This document shows, in pieces, positions 35,169 to 43,690 of a stretch of DNA of 55,214 bases. The stretch's first letter is position 1, and each line of letters begins with the position of its first letter. The notes beneath the pieces are model-generated. The model had not been told where the DNA came from. It was given only the letters and a program-made list of their open reading frames with translations, and searched no databases. A program made the translations under genes and the position numbers. This stretch comes from Marinomonas gallaica (GTDB lineage Bacteria > Pseudomonadota > Gammaproteobacteria > Pseudomonadales > Marinomonadaceae). The stretch lies in assembly GCF_001639745.1 (NCBI RefSeq), contig NZ_LTAX01000023.1:1-55214 (forward strand). The letters run 5' to 3'.

Positions 35169-36035
35169 TTAAAGATTGCCAATACCTTGTTCGCGACAGG
35201 TATCGATAATTCCTTCGAAGTCATATTCGGTAAGCGATAAATGCTCTAATGCAAAGTGCCCTATTTGCATCCATTCATAATCTTCAGCGGCTTTACCAAG
35301 ATGTTTATACGTCGTGCTGATGTGCTCCGCCATTTTCAAAATAGACATAAAGGTAAGGTACTTAGTATCGCCTGCAATGCGTTCATTGTAGAGCTTTTGC
35401 GCACGGTGATGATGAGCAATGACATAACAGCACGCTTTGGGCAGGGCCCAAGATTTAGCCAGATAGTAACCGACAACCGAATGATTGGTGCGAAAGGTGC
35501 GGTTTTCAATATCGGTTAGTTCAAAGTCATGGCTTTGATAACCTTCTTCTAGCACTGCTTTGTAGCCGTCAAACCGGCTCATCATAAGTGGAATGCCTGC
35601 ATTGTGAAACAAACCTAAGGCATAACACTCGTCTTGATACTTGAAGCCAATTTGATGGGCGATACTAGAACAGACGGCTGCAACATCCATCGCGTTGTCC
35701 CAGAAGTTATGCATCTCTTCAATAGCACCATCGGAGAGCTCACCTTTTACAGCTAAGCCATTCACAATATTAGAGATAGAGTTTATGCCTAACATCATCA
35801 CGGCTTGTTTAATCGAGGATATTTTACGAGGTAACCCGTAATAAGCCGAATTCACAAATTTCAGTACGGCGGCGGATAAACCAACATCTTGTGAGATGAT
35901 TTGTGCGATGCGGTTCATATCCGGCTCTGGCATCACTTGTTCCATATGTAGGTCAACCATGACCTGCGGCTGAGGAGGGATAGCGATACCCTGAAGCACG
36001 CGTTTGAGTTGATCGTCATTTATGCCAGTAGACAT
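35169..36035 (-). CDS. HDOD-domain signalling protein
   Basis: The 288-aa protein is essentially one HDOD domain: IPPQPQVMVDLHMEQVMPEPDMNRIAQIISQDVGLSAAVLKFVNSAYYG, then MLGINSISNIVNGL and LGLFHNAGIPLMM. HDOD is a helical, HD-related fold without the catalytic metal site, found in bacterial signalling and linked to cyclic di-GMP, motility or stress. No partner domain is present. It faces fbpC and is preceded by a short intergenic region divergent to the RlmI-like gene. Confidence 0.9.
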   Translation of the reverse strand: MSTGINDDQLKRVLQGIAIPPQPQVMVDLHMEQVMPEPDMNRIAQIISQDVGLSAAVLKFVNSAYYGLPRKISSIKQAVMMLGINSISNIVNGLAVKGELSDGAIEEMHNFWDNAMDVAAVCSSIAHQIGFKYQDECYALGLFHNAGIPLMMSRFDGYKAVLEEGYQSHDFELTDIENRTFRTNHSVVGYYLAKSWALPKACCYVIAHHHRAQKLYNERIAGDTKYLTFMSILKMAEHISTTYKHLGKAAEDYEWMQIGHFALEHLSLTEYDFEGIIDTCREQGIGNL

Positions 36036-36150
36036 CGAAACCTCTTTTTTTGAATCTACTTAATGAAAAGATCACGAAATACACCATTATCGTAGAAATC
36101 CAACACTGAACAATTATAATAGCGTTTTTTACGTAACCTTGGTGAGAATT

Positions 36151-37347
36151 TTGAGTGTAATTAGGTTAAAAGGGCAAGCGGACAGAAGGCTTCGTGCTGG
36201 CCATCAGTGGATTTATAGCAATGAAGTAAACATGGATGCGACGCCTTTAAAGCAGTTTAATGCTGGAGATCAAGTAATTGTTGAAACGGCCCAAGGTAAA
36301 CCTTTGGGTGTAGCAATGATTAACCCTAATACACTGATCTGTGGTCGTTTGATTAGCCGTAGCGTTGATACAGTGTTAAACAAATCGACTCTTATTCATC
36401 GATTGAAAATTGCGTTGTCGCTGCGTGATATGACATACCCTGAACCATACTACCGTTTGGTTTTTGGTGACTCAGATGGCTTATCTGGTCTGGTTGTCGA
36501 TCGCTTTGCTGATATTCTAGTGGTACAAATCTCTACTGCTGGCATTGAACGTATAAAGGACGAAGTCATTGAAGCGTTGCAAGAAGTGGTTAAACCAAGC
36601 GCCATTTTGATGAAAAACGATGGCAAAATGCGCAACGTTGAAGGGTTAGATACCTACGTTGAAGAAGTATTTGGTCATGTGCCAGAAGTCGTTTACCTAA
36701 AAGAAAACGATGTACTTTTCCAAGCGCCAGTTTGGGATGGTCAAAAAACAGGTTGGTTCTACGACCATCGTGAAAACCGCAAAACCATGCAAACCTTCTG
36801 TTCAGGTAAGCGCGTTTTAGATGTGTTCTCTTACGTGGGCGGTTGGGGTGTCCAAGCTGCTGCAGCCGGTGCCACGGATGTGACTTTCATAGATGCGTCG
36901 GAAGCGGCACTTGATCATGTGGATGCGAACCTTGTTTTAAACCAGTACGAAGGTGAATCCAACCTTTTGCAAGGCGATGCTTTTGAAGCGATGCAGTCTT
37001 TGATCGAAGAGAAGCAACGTTTCGATGTCGTCGTTATGGACCCACCAGCGTTTATTGCACGCCGTAAAGACATTAAAGCTGGAGAAGGGGCTTATCATCG
37101 CGCAAATCAATTAGCGATGCGATTGGTTGCAAAAGGTGGCATTCTTGTATCTGGCTCATGCTCAATGCATTTAGAAACGAGCCGTTTGCATGACATCGTA
37201 CGCAGTAACAGTCGTCAGCTAGAGCGCTTCTCTCAGTTAGTCTACCGCGGAACGCAAGCGCCCGATCATCCGGTGCATCCTGCGATTCCTGAAACGGAAT
37301 ATCTAAAAGCACTGTTCTATCGAATACATAACAATATGGGCTTATAA
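36151..37347 (+). CDS. RlmI-like 23S rRNA (cytosine-C5)-methyltransferase
   Basis: The protein has an N-terminal PUA-like part (RRLRAGHQWIYSNEV), then a Rossmann methyltransferase with VLDVFSYVGGWGVQAAAAG for SAM, VVMDPPAF and the catalytic-Cys loop SGSCSMH. RlmI makes m5C1962 in 23S rRNA; the exact target is inferred from the family. No ATG is well placed. TTG 36151 has GGTGAG upstream, while GTG 36142 and TTG 36139 are longer in-frame choices, so the start is uncertain by a few codons. Confidence 0.88.
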   Translation: MSVIRLKGQADRRLRAGHQWIYSNEVNMDATPLKQFNAGDQVIVETAQGKPLGVAMINPNTLICGRLISRSVDTVLNKSTLIHRLKIALSLRDMTYPEPYYRLVFGDSDGLSGLVVDRFADILVVQISTAGIERIKDEVIEALQEVVKPSAILMKNDGKMRNVEGLDTYVEEVFGHVPEVVYLKENDVLFQAPVWDGQKTGWFYDHRENRKTMQTFCSGKRVLDVFSYVGGWGVQAAAAGATDVTFIDASEAALDHVDANLVLNQYEGESNLLQGDAFEAMQSLIEEKQRFDVVVMDPPAFIARRKDIKAGEGAYHRANQLAMRLVAKGGILVSGSCSMHLETSRLHDIVRSNSRQLERFSQLVYRGTQAPDHPVHPAIPETEYLKALFYRIHNNMGL

Positions 37348-37563
37348 GTCTTCAGAGAAATTAGGCCATCAATAAAGCTGGATCTTGCTGATGAGGTTCA
37401 GCTTCTTGACACTAAATGGTAAGGTATTCGTAAGTGTTACTTTGATAGACAGCAATTTTATGTGGCTGTAATAGAATCTTCTCCGCTATTAAAAGGAGCT
37501 TATCCCAGCCTAATTTGGCACCGAAATAGATAAGCTGTTACGGAATTAAACAAGGAGATTTCA

Positions 37564-37932
37564 ATGGATTTTAAACAAGTTAAAACAATTTTCATGGATG
37601 TGCTGCAAAACTACAAAAACTTTGAAGGACGTAGCCGTCGTAAAGAGTTCTGGGTTTTCCAATTTTGTACCTTTCTAATTACGCTTCCATTTAGCATTGT
37701 CGGCGGTATTATTGGTTTGTCGCTTCTTGGCTTAATTGTTTCGTTGATCTTTTTAGTGCCTAACGTTGCAGTTTGTATTCGCCGGTTGCATGACACGGGG
37801 CGAAGTGGTTGGTTTCTACTGTTAACTTTCATCCCTGTTGTTGGCGCTCTGGTACTGCTGTACTTCTTTTTACAAGACAGCCATTCAGAAACCAATGACT
37901 TCGGCGTATCGCCAAAAGTAGCCATGACTTAG
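37564..37932 (+). CDS. DUF805 family membrane protein
   Basis: The 122-aa protein shows the DUF805 pattern: YKNFEGRSRRKEFWVFQF, transmembrane segments, then VAVCIRRLHDTGRSGWFLLL and a final transmembrane segment ahead of a short polar tail. It resembles E. coli YhaH/YhaI. Function unknown, inner membrane. AAGGAG precedes the ATG, and a terminator follows. Confidence 0.9.
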   Translation: MDFKQVKTIFMDVLQNYKNFEGRSRRKEFWVFQFCTFLITLPFSIVGGIIGLSLLGLIVSLIFLVPNVAVCIRRLHDTGRSGWFLLLTFIPVVGALVLLYFFLQDSHSETNDFGVSPKVAMT

Positions 37933-37942
37933 TGTTTTATGT

Positions 37943-37973
37943 AAAGGAAGCCATAGCGCTGTGGCTTCCTTTT
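37943..37973 (+). terminator. intrinsic terminator after the DUF805 gene
   Basis: An 11-bp stem AAAGGAAGCCA / TGGCTTCCTTT with an 8-base loop, ending in TTTT. Confidence 0.8.
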
Positions 37974-37997
37974 CACCTTAACTGACTTAATAAAAGT

Positions 37998-38636
37998 ATG
38001 ACCTATCGATTTCTAGGCAGACTGTCTCTACTGATCTTTCTCTTAATAATGCTTATCTATTCGGCAGTAGTGTGGTGTATCTGGCACTATGATACGAAGC
38101 CGATAAATCCTCGCGCTGATGCCGCCGTTGTACTTGGTGCTTCGACAACGCCTTCAGGCCCTTCTCTGGTGTATCGTGCCCGTATTGATCACGCTATTGA
38201 TCTTTACCGACAAGGGGCCGTTAACTCAATCATTCTCACTGGCGGTATGATCAAAGGTCAGGCGTCCTCTGATGCTAAAATTGCTCAGAGATATGCATCT
38301 TCAGCGGGCGTTCCTATTGATGATCTTTTGATTGAAGAGCAGTCGAAAACCACCAAGCAAAACTTAATATACATGCTTGAATTAGCAGATGAGTATGATA
38401 TCCACTCTTTTGTGATTGTCAGTGATCCACTTCATCTGATGCGTGCTATGGCTATGGCGGATGACTTGGGAGTGAAGGCGATTGCTTCCGGAACGCCCAC
38501 CAGTCGCTATGTAAGTTGGTCAGTTAAGATGGAATTCGCGCTCAGAGAGGCCTATTACTATCTCGCGTATCAAATATTTGGCTCTGTTCTTTCAAGTAGT
38601 TCAAATATCAGCAATGCTTCATCTAAGCAGCTTTAG
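37998..38636 (+). CDS. YdcF/ElyC-family (DUF218) protein
   Basis: The 212-aa protein has one N-terminal membrane helix (LLIFLLIMLIYSAVVWCIW) and a DUF218 domain with AAVVLGAST, IILTGGM, EEQSKTTKQNLIYM and VIVSDPLHLMRAMAMADDLG. Family members SanA and ElyC influence envelope integrity; the reaction is unknown. The ribosome site is weak (AAAAG). Confidence 0.85.
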   Translation: MTYRFLGRLSLLIFLLIMLIYSAVVWCIWHYDTKPINPRADAAVVLGASTTPSGPSLVYRARIDHAIDLYRQGAVNSIILTGGMIKGQASSDAKIAQRYASSAGVPIDDLLIEEQSKTTKQNLIYMLELADEYDIHSFVIVSDPLHLMRAMAMADDLGVKAIASGTPTSRYVSWSVKMEFALREAYYYLAYQIFGSVLSSSSNISNASSKQL

Positions 38637-38647
38637 AGCTAGATTTG

Positions 38648-39238
38648 CTATGGCGTATTTTTCAGTTGCGTTCGAATACGGCTTAAAGCAATAGGGGTAA
38701 TGCCAATATAGGATGCAATTTGTTGTTTAGGTAATGTGTCTTTTAATTCAGAGAAATCTCGGCAAAAATCCAAGTATCGCTGCGTCGCAGAATGTTTCAC
38801 CATGGCATGCTCTTTTTGTTCCTTGACAATGAAGATACTTTCTAAGAACTTAATATAGGCTTGAGTAAACGCTAGATCCTGACACATTTGTTGATAAAAG
38901 GATTGCCATGAAAATGAAAAGGCAACACTGTCCACAACAGCCTCAATATTAAAAGATGCAGGCTGAGCAAGCGTCAGTGCACGAGTCGAACCTACCAGCT
39001 TAGGCGCTTTGGCCAGTGTTTGAGTGTATTCTTTGCCACTTTCGGAGAGGCTGTAATAACGCACTAAACCACAGCTCAGAAAAAACATGTTTGCGCTTGT
39101 CTCACCTTGATTTAATAAGCATTCTCCTTTACTAAGCGAATGCACTTTGATCTCAAGCGTCAACGAATCCCAGTGGATACCTTGTTGATACTGGTCGAAA
39201 AAGTGCATCAGTTGATGCGTCAAATATTGTTTGTCCAT
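38648..39238 (-). CDS. Crp/Fnr-family transcriptional regulator
   Basis: The 196-aa protein has a cyclic-nucleotide-binding-like beta-roll (LSKGECLLNQGETSANMFFLSCGLVRYYSL), a dimerisation helix and a C-terminal helix-turn-helix (KQQIASYIGITPIALSRIRTQL). No Cys ligands for an iron-sulfur cluster are seen, so it is not an Fnr-type oxygen sensor. It is the last gene of a four-gene minus-strand operon (nitroreductase, NAT, DMT exporter, regulator), only 4 bases after the exporter gene, so it probably controls these genes. Confidence 0.87.
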   Translation of the reverse strand: MDKQYLTHQLMHFFDQYQQGIHWDSLTLEIKVHSLSKGECLLNQGETSANMFFLSCGLVRYYSLSESGKEYTQTLAKAPKLVGSTRALTLAQPASFNIEAVVDSVAFSFSWQSFYQQMCQDLAFTQAYIKFLESIFIVKEQKEHAMVKHSATQRYLDFCRDFSELKDTLPKQQIASYIGITPIALSRIRTQLKNTP

Positions 39239-39242
39239 ATCT

Positions 39243-40139
39243 CTATTCCGAGCGTGTTGCCTGATGACTGTCTATCATTAGGATTGCCAGTAGCACCATG
39301 AAAGCGCCGATCATGAAACCATAAGAAAAGAGCAATATGGCTTCGCTTTGTGTGGCTTGATAAATAGCCACCCAAATCGGTATGGTATAGCTAAACGCCA
39401 GTAGACGTGATGCGCCCCCATAACGAATAACGAGTTGTTGCAGTACAAAGGTGAGTAGCGTCGTAAACAGTGTCAAATAGATAAGTAGTAGCCAAAATTT
39501 AGAGGCTTGCCAAGCGACATGACTTAAATCGCCCCAAGTTAGGGTAATTGGAATGAGCCAAGCCGAGCCAAACAGCATGATTCTATAAGCGCCTTCAAAA
39601 GCGGCGACGTGTCCTCCCCAGTGCTGCACACTAATGATATGCAAAGCCAATAATCCACACGCGATAAAATAAATGGCATCGCCAATATGCCAGACCATTT
39701 GACCTTCGCGAGTAAAGACTAAGACACTGATTGCACCAGCGGATCCAATCATATACCCCAGCCAATGTTTGAACGACGTACGCTGACCAAAAGCGAACAT
39801 TAGCATGGCACCTAATAACGGTACGAAAGTATACATGACTGAGGTATTCAAAGAAGACGTTGTTTTCAAAGCGGTAAAAAGTCCAATGAAGAACCCGACT
39901 AAGGACCCGCTTATCAGTAAATAGCGAAGCGTTAAAATAGGCGATTTGAACACGGTTATCAGAGAGCTTTTAGTTGAGCGTTGGATGAAAAAGTAGATTG
40001 GCGACATGACTAGCAGCGCTAAGGTAAAGCGTAGTCCTGTTGTCGCCAGAGGTGACGCGTAGGGTGTGATATAGGCCGAGGCAATAAAAGATGAAGCCAT
40101 CAACCAAGCCCAAAGCAACGCCACTAGAATAGAATGCAT
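39243..40139 (-). CDS. EamA/DMT-family transporter
   Basis: The 298-aa protein has ten predicted transmembrane helices in two EamA repeats, including SFIASAYITPYASPLATTGLRFTLALLVMSPIYFF and the later TLFTTLLTFVLQQLVIRYGGASRLLAFSYTIPIWVAI. DMT exporters of this type carry metabolites or drugs out of the cell. Tight spacing to the NAT gene upstream (11 bases) and the regulator downstream suggests export of a product linked to that enzyme. Confidence 0.9.
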   Translation of the reverse strand: MHSILVALLWAWLMASSFIASAYITPYASPLATTGLRFTLALLVMSPIYFFIQRSTKSSLITVFKSPILTLRYLLISGSLVGFFIGLFTALKTTSSLNTSVMYTFVPLLGAMLMFAFGQRTSFKHWLGYMIGSAGAISVLVFTREGQMVWHIGDAIYFIACGLLALHIISVQHWGGHVAAFEGAYRIMLFGSAWLIPITLTWGDLSHVAWQASKFWLLLIYLTLFTTLLTFVLQQLVIRYGGASRLLAFSYTIPIWVAIYQATQSEAILLFSYGFMIGAFMVLLAILMIDSHQATRSE

Positions 40140-40150
40140 AATGGCTTCCT

Positions 40151-40969
40151 TTAGTTTTTCGTGATTTCTAGCTTTGGGGCGATATGGTGAGTAAATAGAA
40201 ATTCACAAAGCTCGGGTTCGATACAAAGATCAAAGGTGTGTCGGAGCACTCCAAATAATTTTTCCGGCGAATCAATAATTGAGACAGATTCAGAAGATTC
40301 TGTGGCATGTTTAAATCTTTGATTGGCGAGAGAGAATGTTTCCGTAGGCGTTTTCTGACTTACCACGACATTATTTACAAATACGGCGGAAGAGTGTTTA
40401 TGCGAGTAAAAATGTCCGACTTCGCAGTCCGCATCACTGTACTGAGCAAGATCAAAGCGGTACAAGATGAAAGGCTCGCCTTCTTTAAGTAACAGTAATT
40501 CGTACTCATTGTGATTGGTGGCTCGAATTTGGTAATACTCAAGTCCTGCTTTTTGAGGTGTCTTACGGTTAAAAGCAATGGGTAAAATAGGACACGTCGC
40601 ACCAAATCCAACATCCACTAAATATGTTTCCCCCGCGCACTCAACGATGGTCAATCGATGCGTTCTAGGTACCGGTCGTTCGTTGTTATTAATGACTTTT
40701 GCCAGAACCAAACGGACGTTGAAGCCCCACTCGGCAAGTGCTTCATAGGCGATTTTGTTATGTTCAAAGCAGTAGCCTCCCGCACCGCGCTGAACGACTT
40801 TTTTGAGTATGGATTGACTGTCTAGTGGTAGATCTTTGTGTAGTAAAACGGCTAAGTTGTTAAATGTGAAACGCTCAATATGATGCACTGTAAAAGTGTT
40901 TAAAAAGTCTAAATTAGGCTCTTGAGGACGAGCCAGATTTAGCGCTTTTAAATAGTCGGTGTAAGTCAT
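40151..40969 (-). CDS. nat: arylamine N-acetyltransferase
   Basis: The 272-aa protein has the NAT catalytic triad Cys67 (RGAGGYCFEHN), His104 (PRTHRLTIVE) and Asp119 (YLVDVGFG). NAT transfers acetyl from acetyl-CoA to arylamines, arylhydroxylamines and hydrazines. Length matches bacterial NATs (about 275-280 aa). It lies 13 bases after a nitroreductase gene, which could make its arylamine or hydroxylamine substrates. Confidence 0.94.
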   Translation of the reverse strand: MTYTDYLKALNLARPQEPNLDFLNTFTVHHIERFTFNNLAVLLHKDLPLDSQSILKKVVQRGAGGYCFEHNKIAYEALAEWGFNVRLVLAKVINNNERPVPRTHRLTIVECAGETYLVDVGFGATCPILPIAFNRKTPQKAGLEYYQIRATNHNEYELLLLKEGEPFILYRFDLAQYSDADCEVGHFYSHKHSSAVFVNNVVVSQKTPTETFSLANQRFKHATESSESVSIIDSPEKLFGVLRHTFDLCIEPELCEFLFTHHIAPKLEITKN

Positions 40970-40982
40970 TGTTATTCAGCTC

Positions 40983-41606
40983 CTACGCTAAGAATTGAAC
41001 AAAATCTTGGCTTGGAATACGAACTTTTGTTGGAAGTTCAAGCGAGTCATTTCGGTAGCCAACAGCGCAAATGACGCAGGTGTTCAAGCCTTGGTTTTCA
41101 AAGCCCAAAAGCTGATTAAACGCCTCTACGTCGAAGCCAGTCATAGGGCATGTGTCGATGCCTTGTGTGGCCGCTTCTGTCAACAAAGAACCCAGAGCAA
41201 TATAAGCTTGCTGTTGCGCCCAGTTTTGTTGCTCTTGATGGCTTTTAGCTGCTATTGCAGATTTAATGTGATCAGAATAACCATCTAGACTGCCTATCTC
41301 AGCTTCTGTTTGCTCATAGTAGTGTTGAAAGTATTGATCAACGAGCTCATCACCAATCTTAGTTTGATGAGCGAATACAATTAAATGTGAGCATTCGTGG
41401 AGTTGGGGTTGATCAAATGCATGCTTAGCAAGTTGTTCAAGCAGGATTGGGTTTTCTATTACCCATACCTGATAAGGTTGTAAACCGTAAGAAGAGACGG
41501 AAAGTCTGGCCGCTTCCGTCAGGTCAGTAACCTGCGCTTTGGATACTTTTTGGCTGGAAAAGTGCTTTAATGAATGCCGCCACTTCAAAGCTGGGAGTGT
41601 ACTCAT
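40983..41606 (-). CDS. NfsB-like NAD(P)H nitroreductase
   Basis: The 207-aa protein belongs to the FMN-dependent nitroreductase fold: WRHSLKHF near the N-terminus, ARLSVSSYGLQPYQVWVI, then ALGSLLTEAATQGIDTCPMTGFD and ICAVGYRNDS. It likely reduces nitroaromatics or quinones. First gene of the minus-strand operon with NAT, exporter and Crp/Fnr regulator. The 187-base upstream gap should hold the operon promoter. Confidence 0.88.
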   Translation of the reverse strand: MSTLPALKWRHSLKHFSSQKVSKAQVTDLTEAARLSVSSYGLQPYQVWVIENPILLEQLAKHAFDQPQLHECSHLIVFAHQTKIGDELVDQYFQHYYEQTEAEIGSLDGYSDHIKSAIAAKSHQEQQNWAQQQAYIALGSLLTEAATQGIDTCPMTGFDVEAFNQLLGFENQGLNTCVICAVGYRNDSLELPTKVRIPSQDFVQFLA

Positions 41607-41793
41607 AACCTATTACCTCTGAATGTATTAGTAAGTTCAGTCACTTTAGCCAGCTTTTAACTGAAAATAATTAACCTAAGTTTAGTACCCTAAAAATTTT
41701 ACCTATATTTAAAGCCAAGCTAAGATCCGCAACAATCAAGTTTCTGATGTTTGTAAAACCTGTGGCGAAGCCACCTACACGGAGTAATAGAAA

Positions 41794-42294
41794 ATGAAAC
41801 GGTTAATTGGGCTGCTTGCCTTGTCGCTGATGTTGCCACTAGTCGGATGTGCATCCAAGACAGTAACGCCACTAGAAGTAGGTACAAAAGTAACGTTGAA
41901 AGGAATAGAGAATCAGTACGGTGAACCGTTTAAAAACCAAAATTCAATGCAGGCACTTATGTTTGTAGAAGGAATGTCAGCCAAAGAAGTGCTTCAAAGT
42001 GCGCTTGATAGAGTTGATACGAGCTGTTTGGATGAAGGGAAGTTAGTTTACCTTGCCGATATCAGTGGTATGCCGAGTTTGATTTCAAATATGGTGGCAG
42101 TACCTAAAATGCGTACTTATGATTATCCTATCTGGCTTGATCGAGAAGGGGATATATCTGCGACGCTTCCAAGTAAAGAGGGCCATGTTTCATTGCTTAG
42201 TATTAATAAGCAAGTAGTGAGGGCTGCAAGTTTCTACGCTAACAGTGATACGTTGTCCCAAGCACTGATTAATGAGTGTGGCATTGAACGCTAG
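41794..42294 (+). CDS. hypothetical lipoprotein
   Basis: The 166-aa product has a lipoprotein signal peptide (MKRLIGLLALSLMLPLVGCAS; lipidated Cys19). The mature part (VTLKGIENQYGEPFKNQNSMQALMFV ... DISGMPSLISNMVAVPKMRTYDYPIW) has a thioredoxin-like feel similar to YtfJ-type periplasmic proteins, but no CxxC pair. I do not recognise a named family. ACGGAG precedes the ATG; a bidirectional terminator follows. Confidence 0.8.
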   Translation: MKRLIGLLALSLMLPLVGCASKTVTPLEVGTKVTLKGIENQYGEPFKNQNSMQALMFVEGMSAKEVLQSALDRVDTSCLDEGKLVYLADISGMPSLISNMVAVPKMRTYDYPIWLDREGDISATLPSKEGHVSLLSINKQVVRAASFYANSDTLSQALINECGIER

Positions 42295-42307
42295 CGAGTA
42301 TTGAACA

Positions 42308-42345
42308 ATCATAAAAAACGCAGCATCGACTGCGTTTTTTATGAT
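42308..42345. terminator. bidirectional terminator, lipoprotein / HAD phosphatase genes
   Basis: A 16-bp perfect stem with core ACGCAG / CTGCGT flanked by A6/T6, loop CATCGA (42324-42329). It has T runs on both strands and lies between convergent genes. Confidence 0.95.
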
Positions 42346-42353
42346 GATAGAGA

Positions 42354-43019
42354 CTACAGAGAATTGCCACGTAGAGAAATATGTGGCCAGCCACGCTCTT
42401 TTGCGATCTCTGTTAAGGTCGGGTCAGCGTCTACCGCAATAGGGTGTTCAACCAATTCAAGCAAAGGTAAATCATTGCGAGAGTCGCTGTAGAAATAACT
42501 GCCTTCCATAGAATGGCCAGTTTCTTTTAGCCAATCATTTAAGCGAGTTACCTTGCCTTCTTGGAAACTCGGGATACCGACGACATTTCCCGTGTATTGA
42601 TCATCAATCACTTCTGGGACAGGCGCAATAATGTGGTCCATACCGAGAGAATCAGCGATCGGGCCCGTTACAAATTGATTTGTTGCGGTAATCAATAACA
42701 AAAAATGACCTTGGTCTTTGTGAAACTTCAGTAATTTAGAGGCTTCTTCTTGCATCATAGGGCGTACTTTTACATCCATAAACTCTTGATGTAATGCGTC
42801 ACGCTCGGCTTTACTGAATTGCGTAAGCGGCTTTAGGCTGAACGCTAAATATTCATAAATATCCAATGCGCCTGCTTGATACTGCTCAAAAAAACGATCA
42901 TTTGCTTCCTTGTACAGTTTTGTATCAACCAACCCTTTTTCAACGAGGAATTGTCCCCAGTTGTAGTCACTGTCGCCGCTTAGCAGCGTTCCGTCTAAGT
43001 CAAATATTGCCAGTGTCAC
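42354..43019 (-). CDS. HAD-superfamily (IB) phosphatase, SerB-like
   Basis: I place the start at GTG 43019, preceded by AGGTGA, giving VTLAIFDLDGTLL at the N-terminus; the frame extends 60 bases further but without a good ribosome site. The 221-aa HAD hydrolase has catalytic Asp7/Asp9, motif II in LLLITATNQF, and motif III/IV in GSYFYSDSRNDLPLLELV. Such proteins next to rppH in gammaproteobacteria are annotated as HAD-IB or phosphoserine-phosphatase-like; the substrate is uncertain. Confidence 0.88.
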   Translation of the reverse strand: MTLAIFDLDGTLLSGDSDYNWGQFLVEKGLVDTKLYKEANDRFFEQYQAGALDIYEYLAFSLKPLTQFSKAERDALHQEFMDVKVRPMMQEEASKLLKFHKDQGHFLLLITATNQFVTGPIADSLGMDHIIAPVPEVIDDQYTGNVVGIPSFQEGKVTRLNDWLKETGHSMEGSYFYSDSRNDLPLLELVEHPIAVDADPTLTEIAKERGWPHISLRGNSL

Positions 43020-43153
43020 AGCATCACCTATTAATTGAATTATGTTGCACAGTATAACGACGGTATTGACAAATAACATCCCGATTAATTGTGTGAAACA
43101 CGGAATTATGGAACAATGATGAGCATTAGATTTTAGTTATAAGGTGAGACCTC

Positions 43154-43654
43154 GTGATTGATGCAGACGGATACAGACCGAATGTAGGCATCATCTTGAT
43201 GAACGAACGAGGCCAGCTTCTTTGGGCGAGGCGCGTAGGACAAAACGCGTGGCAATTTCCCCAAGGGGGCATCAAAGCGGATGAAACACCGGAACAAGCC
43301 TTATACCGCGAACTTAAGGAAGAAGTGGGGTTAGAGCCACATCAAGTTGAGATCGTTGGTAGAACCCGAGGCTGGTTACGTTACAGGCTTCCTAAGCGAA
43401 TGCTGCGTCATAATAGCAAACCCTTATGTATCGGACAGAAACAGAAATGGTTTTTGCTTTCCATTCGCTGCGCTGATGCGTGCGTGTGTGTTGATAGCAG
43501 TGATTGTCCAGAGTTTGATGGATGGCGCTGGGTAAGTTATTGGTATCCGTTAGGCCAAGTGGTTGCGTTCAAAAAGGATGTCTATCGTCGTGCATTAAAG
43601 GAACTCGTTCCCAATGCACACAGATGGTTAAAGCGTACGAAAAAGCCGGCATAA
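43154..43654 (+). CDS. rppH: RNA pyrophosphohydrolase RppH
   Basis: The 166-aa Nudix enzyme removes pyrophosphate from 5'-triphosphate RNA and triggers mRNA decay. It begins [27 protein letters not shown] and has the Nudix box [23 protein letters not shown]. The start is GTG 43154, with AAGGTGAGA upstream. The order rppH-ptsP-lgt is conserved in gammaproteobacteria. Confidence 0.96.
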   Translation: MIDADGYRPNVGIILMNERGQLLWARRVGQNAWQFPQGGIKADETPEQALYRELKEEVGLEPHQVEIVGRTRGWLRYRLPKRMLRHNSKPLCIGQKQKWFLLSIRCADACVCVDSSDCPEFDGWRWVSYWYPLGQVVAFKKDVYRRALKELVPNAHRWLKRTKKPA

Positions 43655-43690
43655 GCTTCGCTTTATCCTGCGCCAGACAGTAGAGGATTT

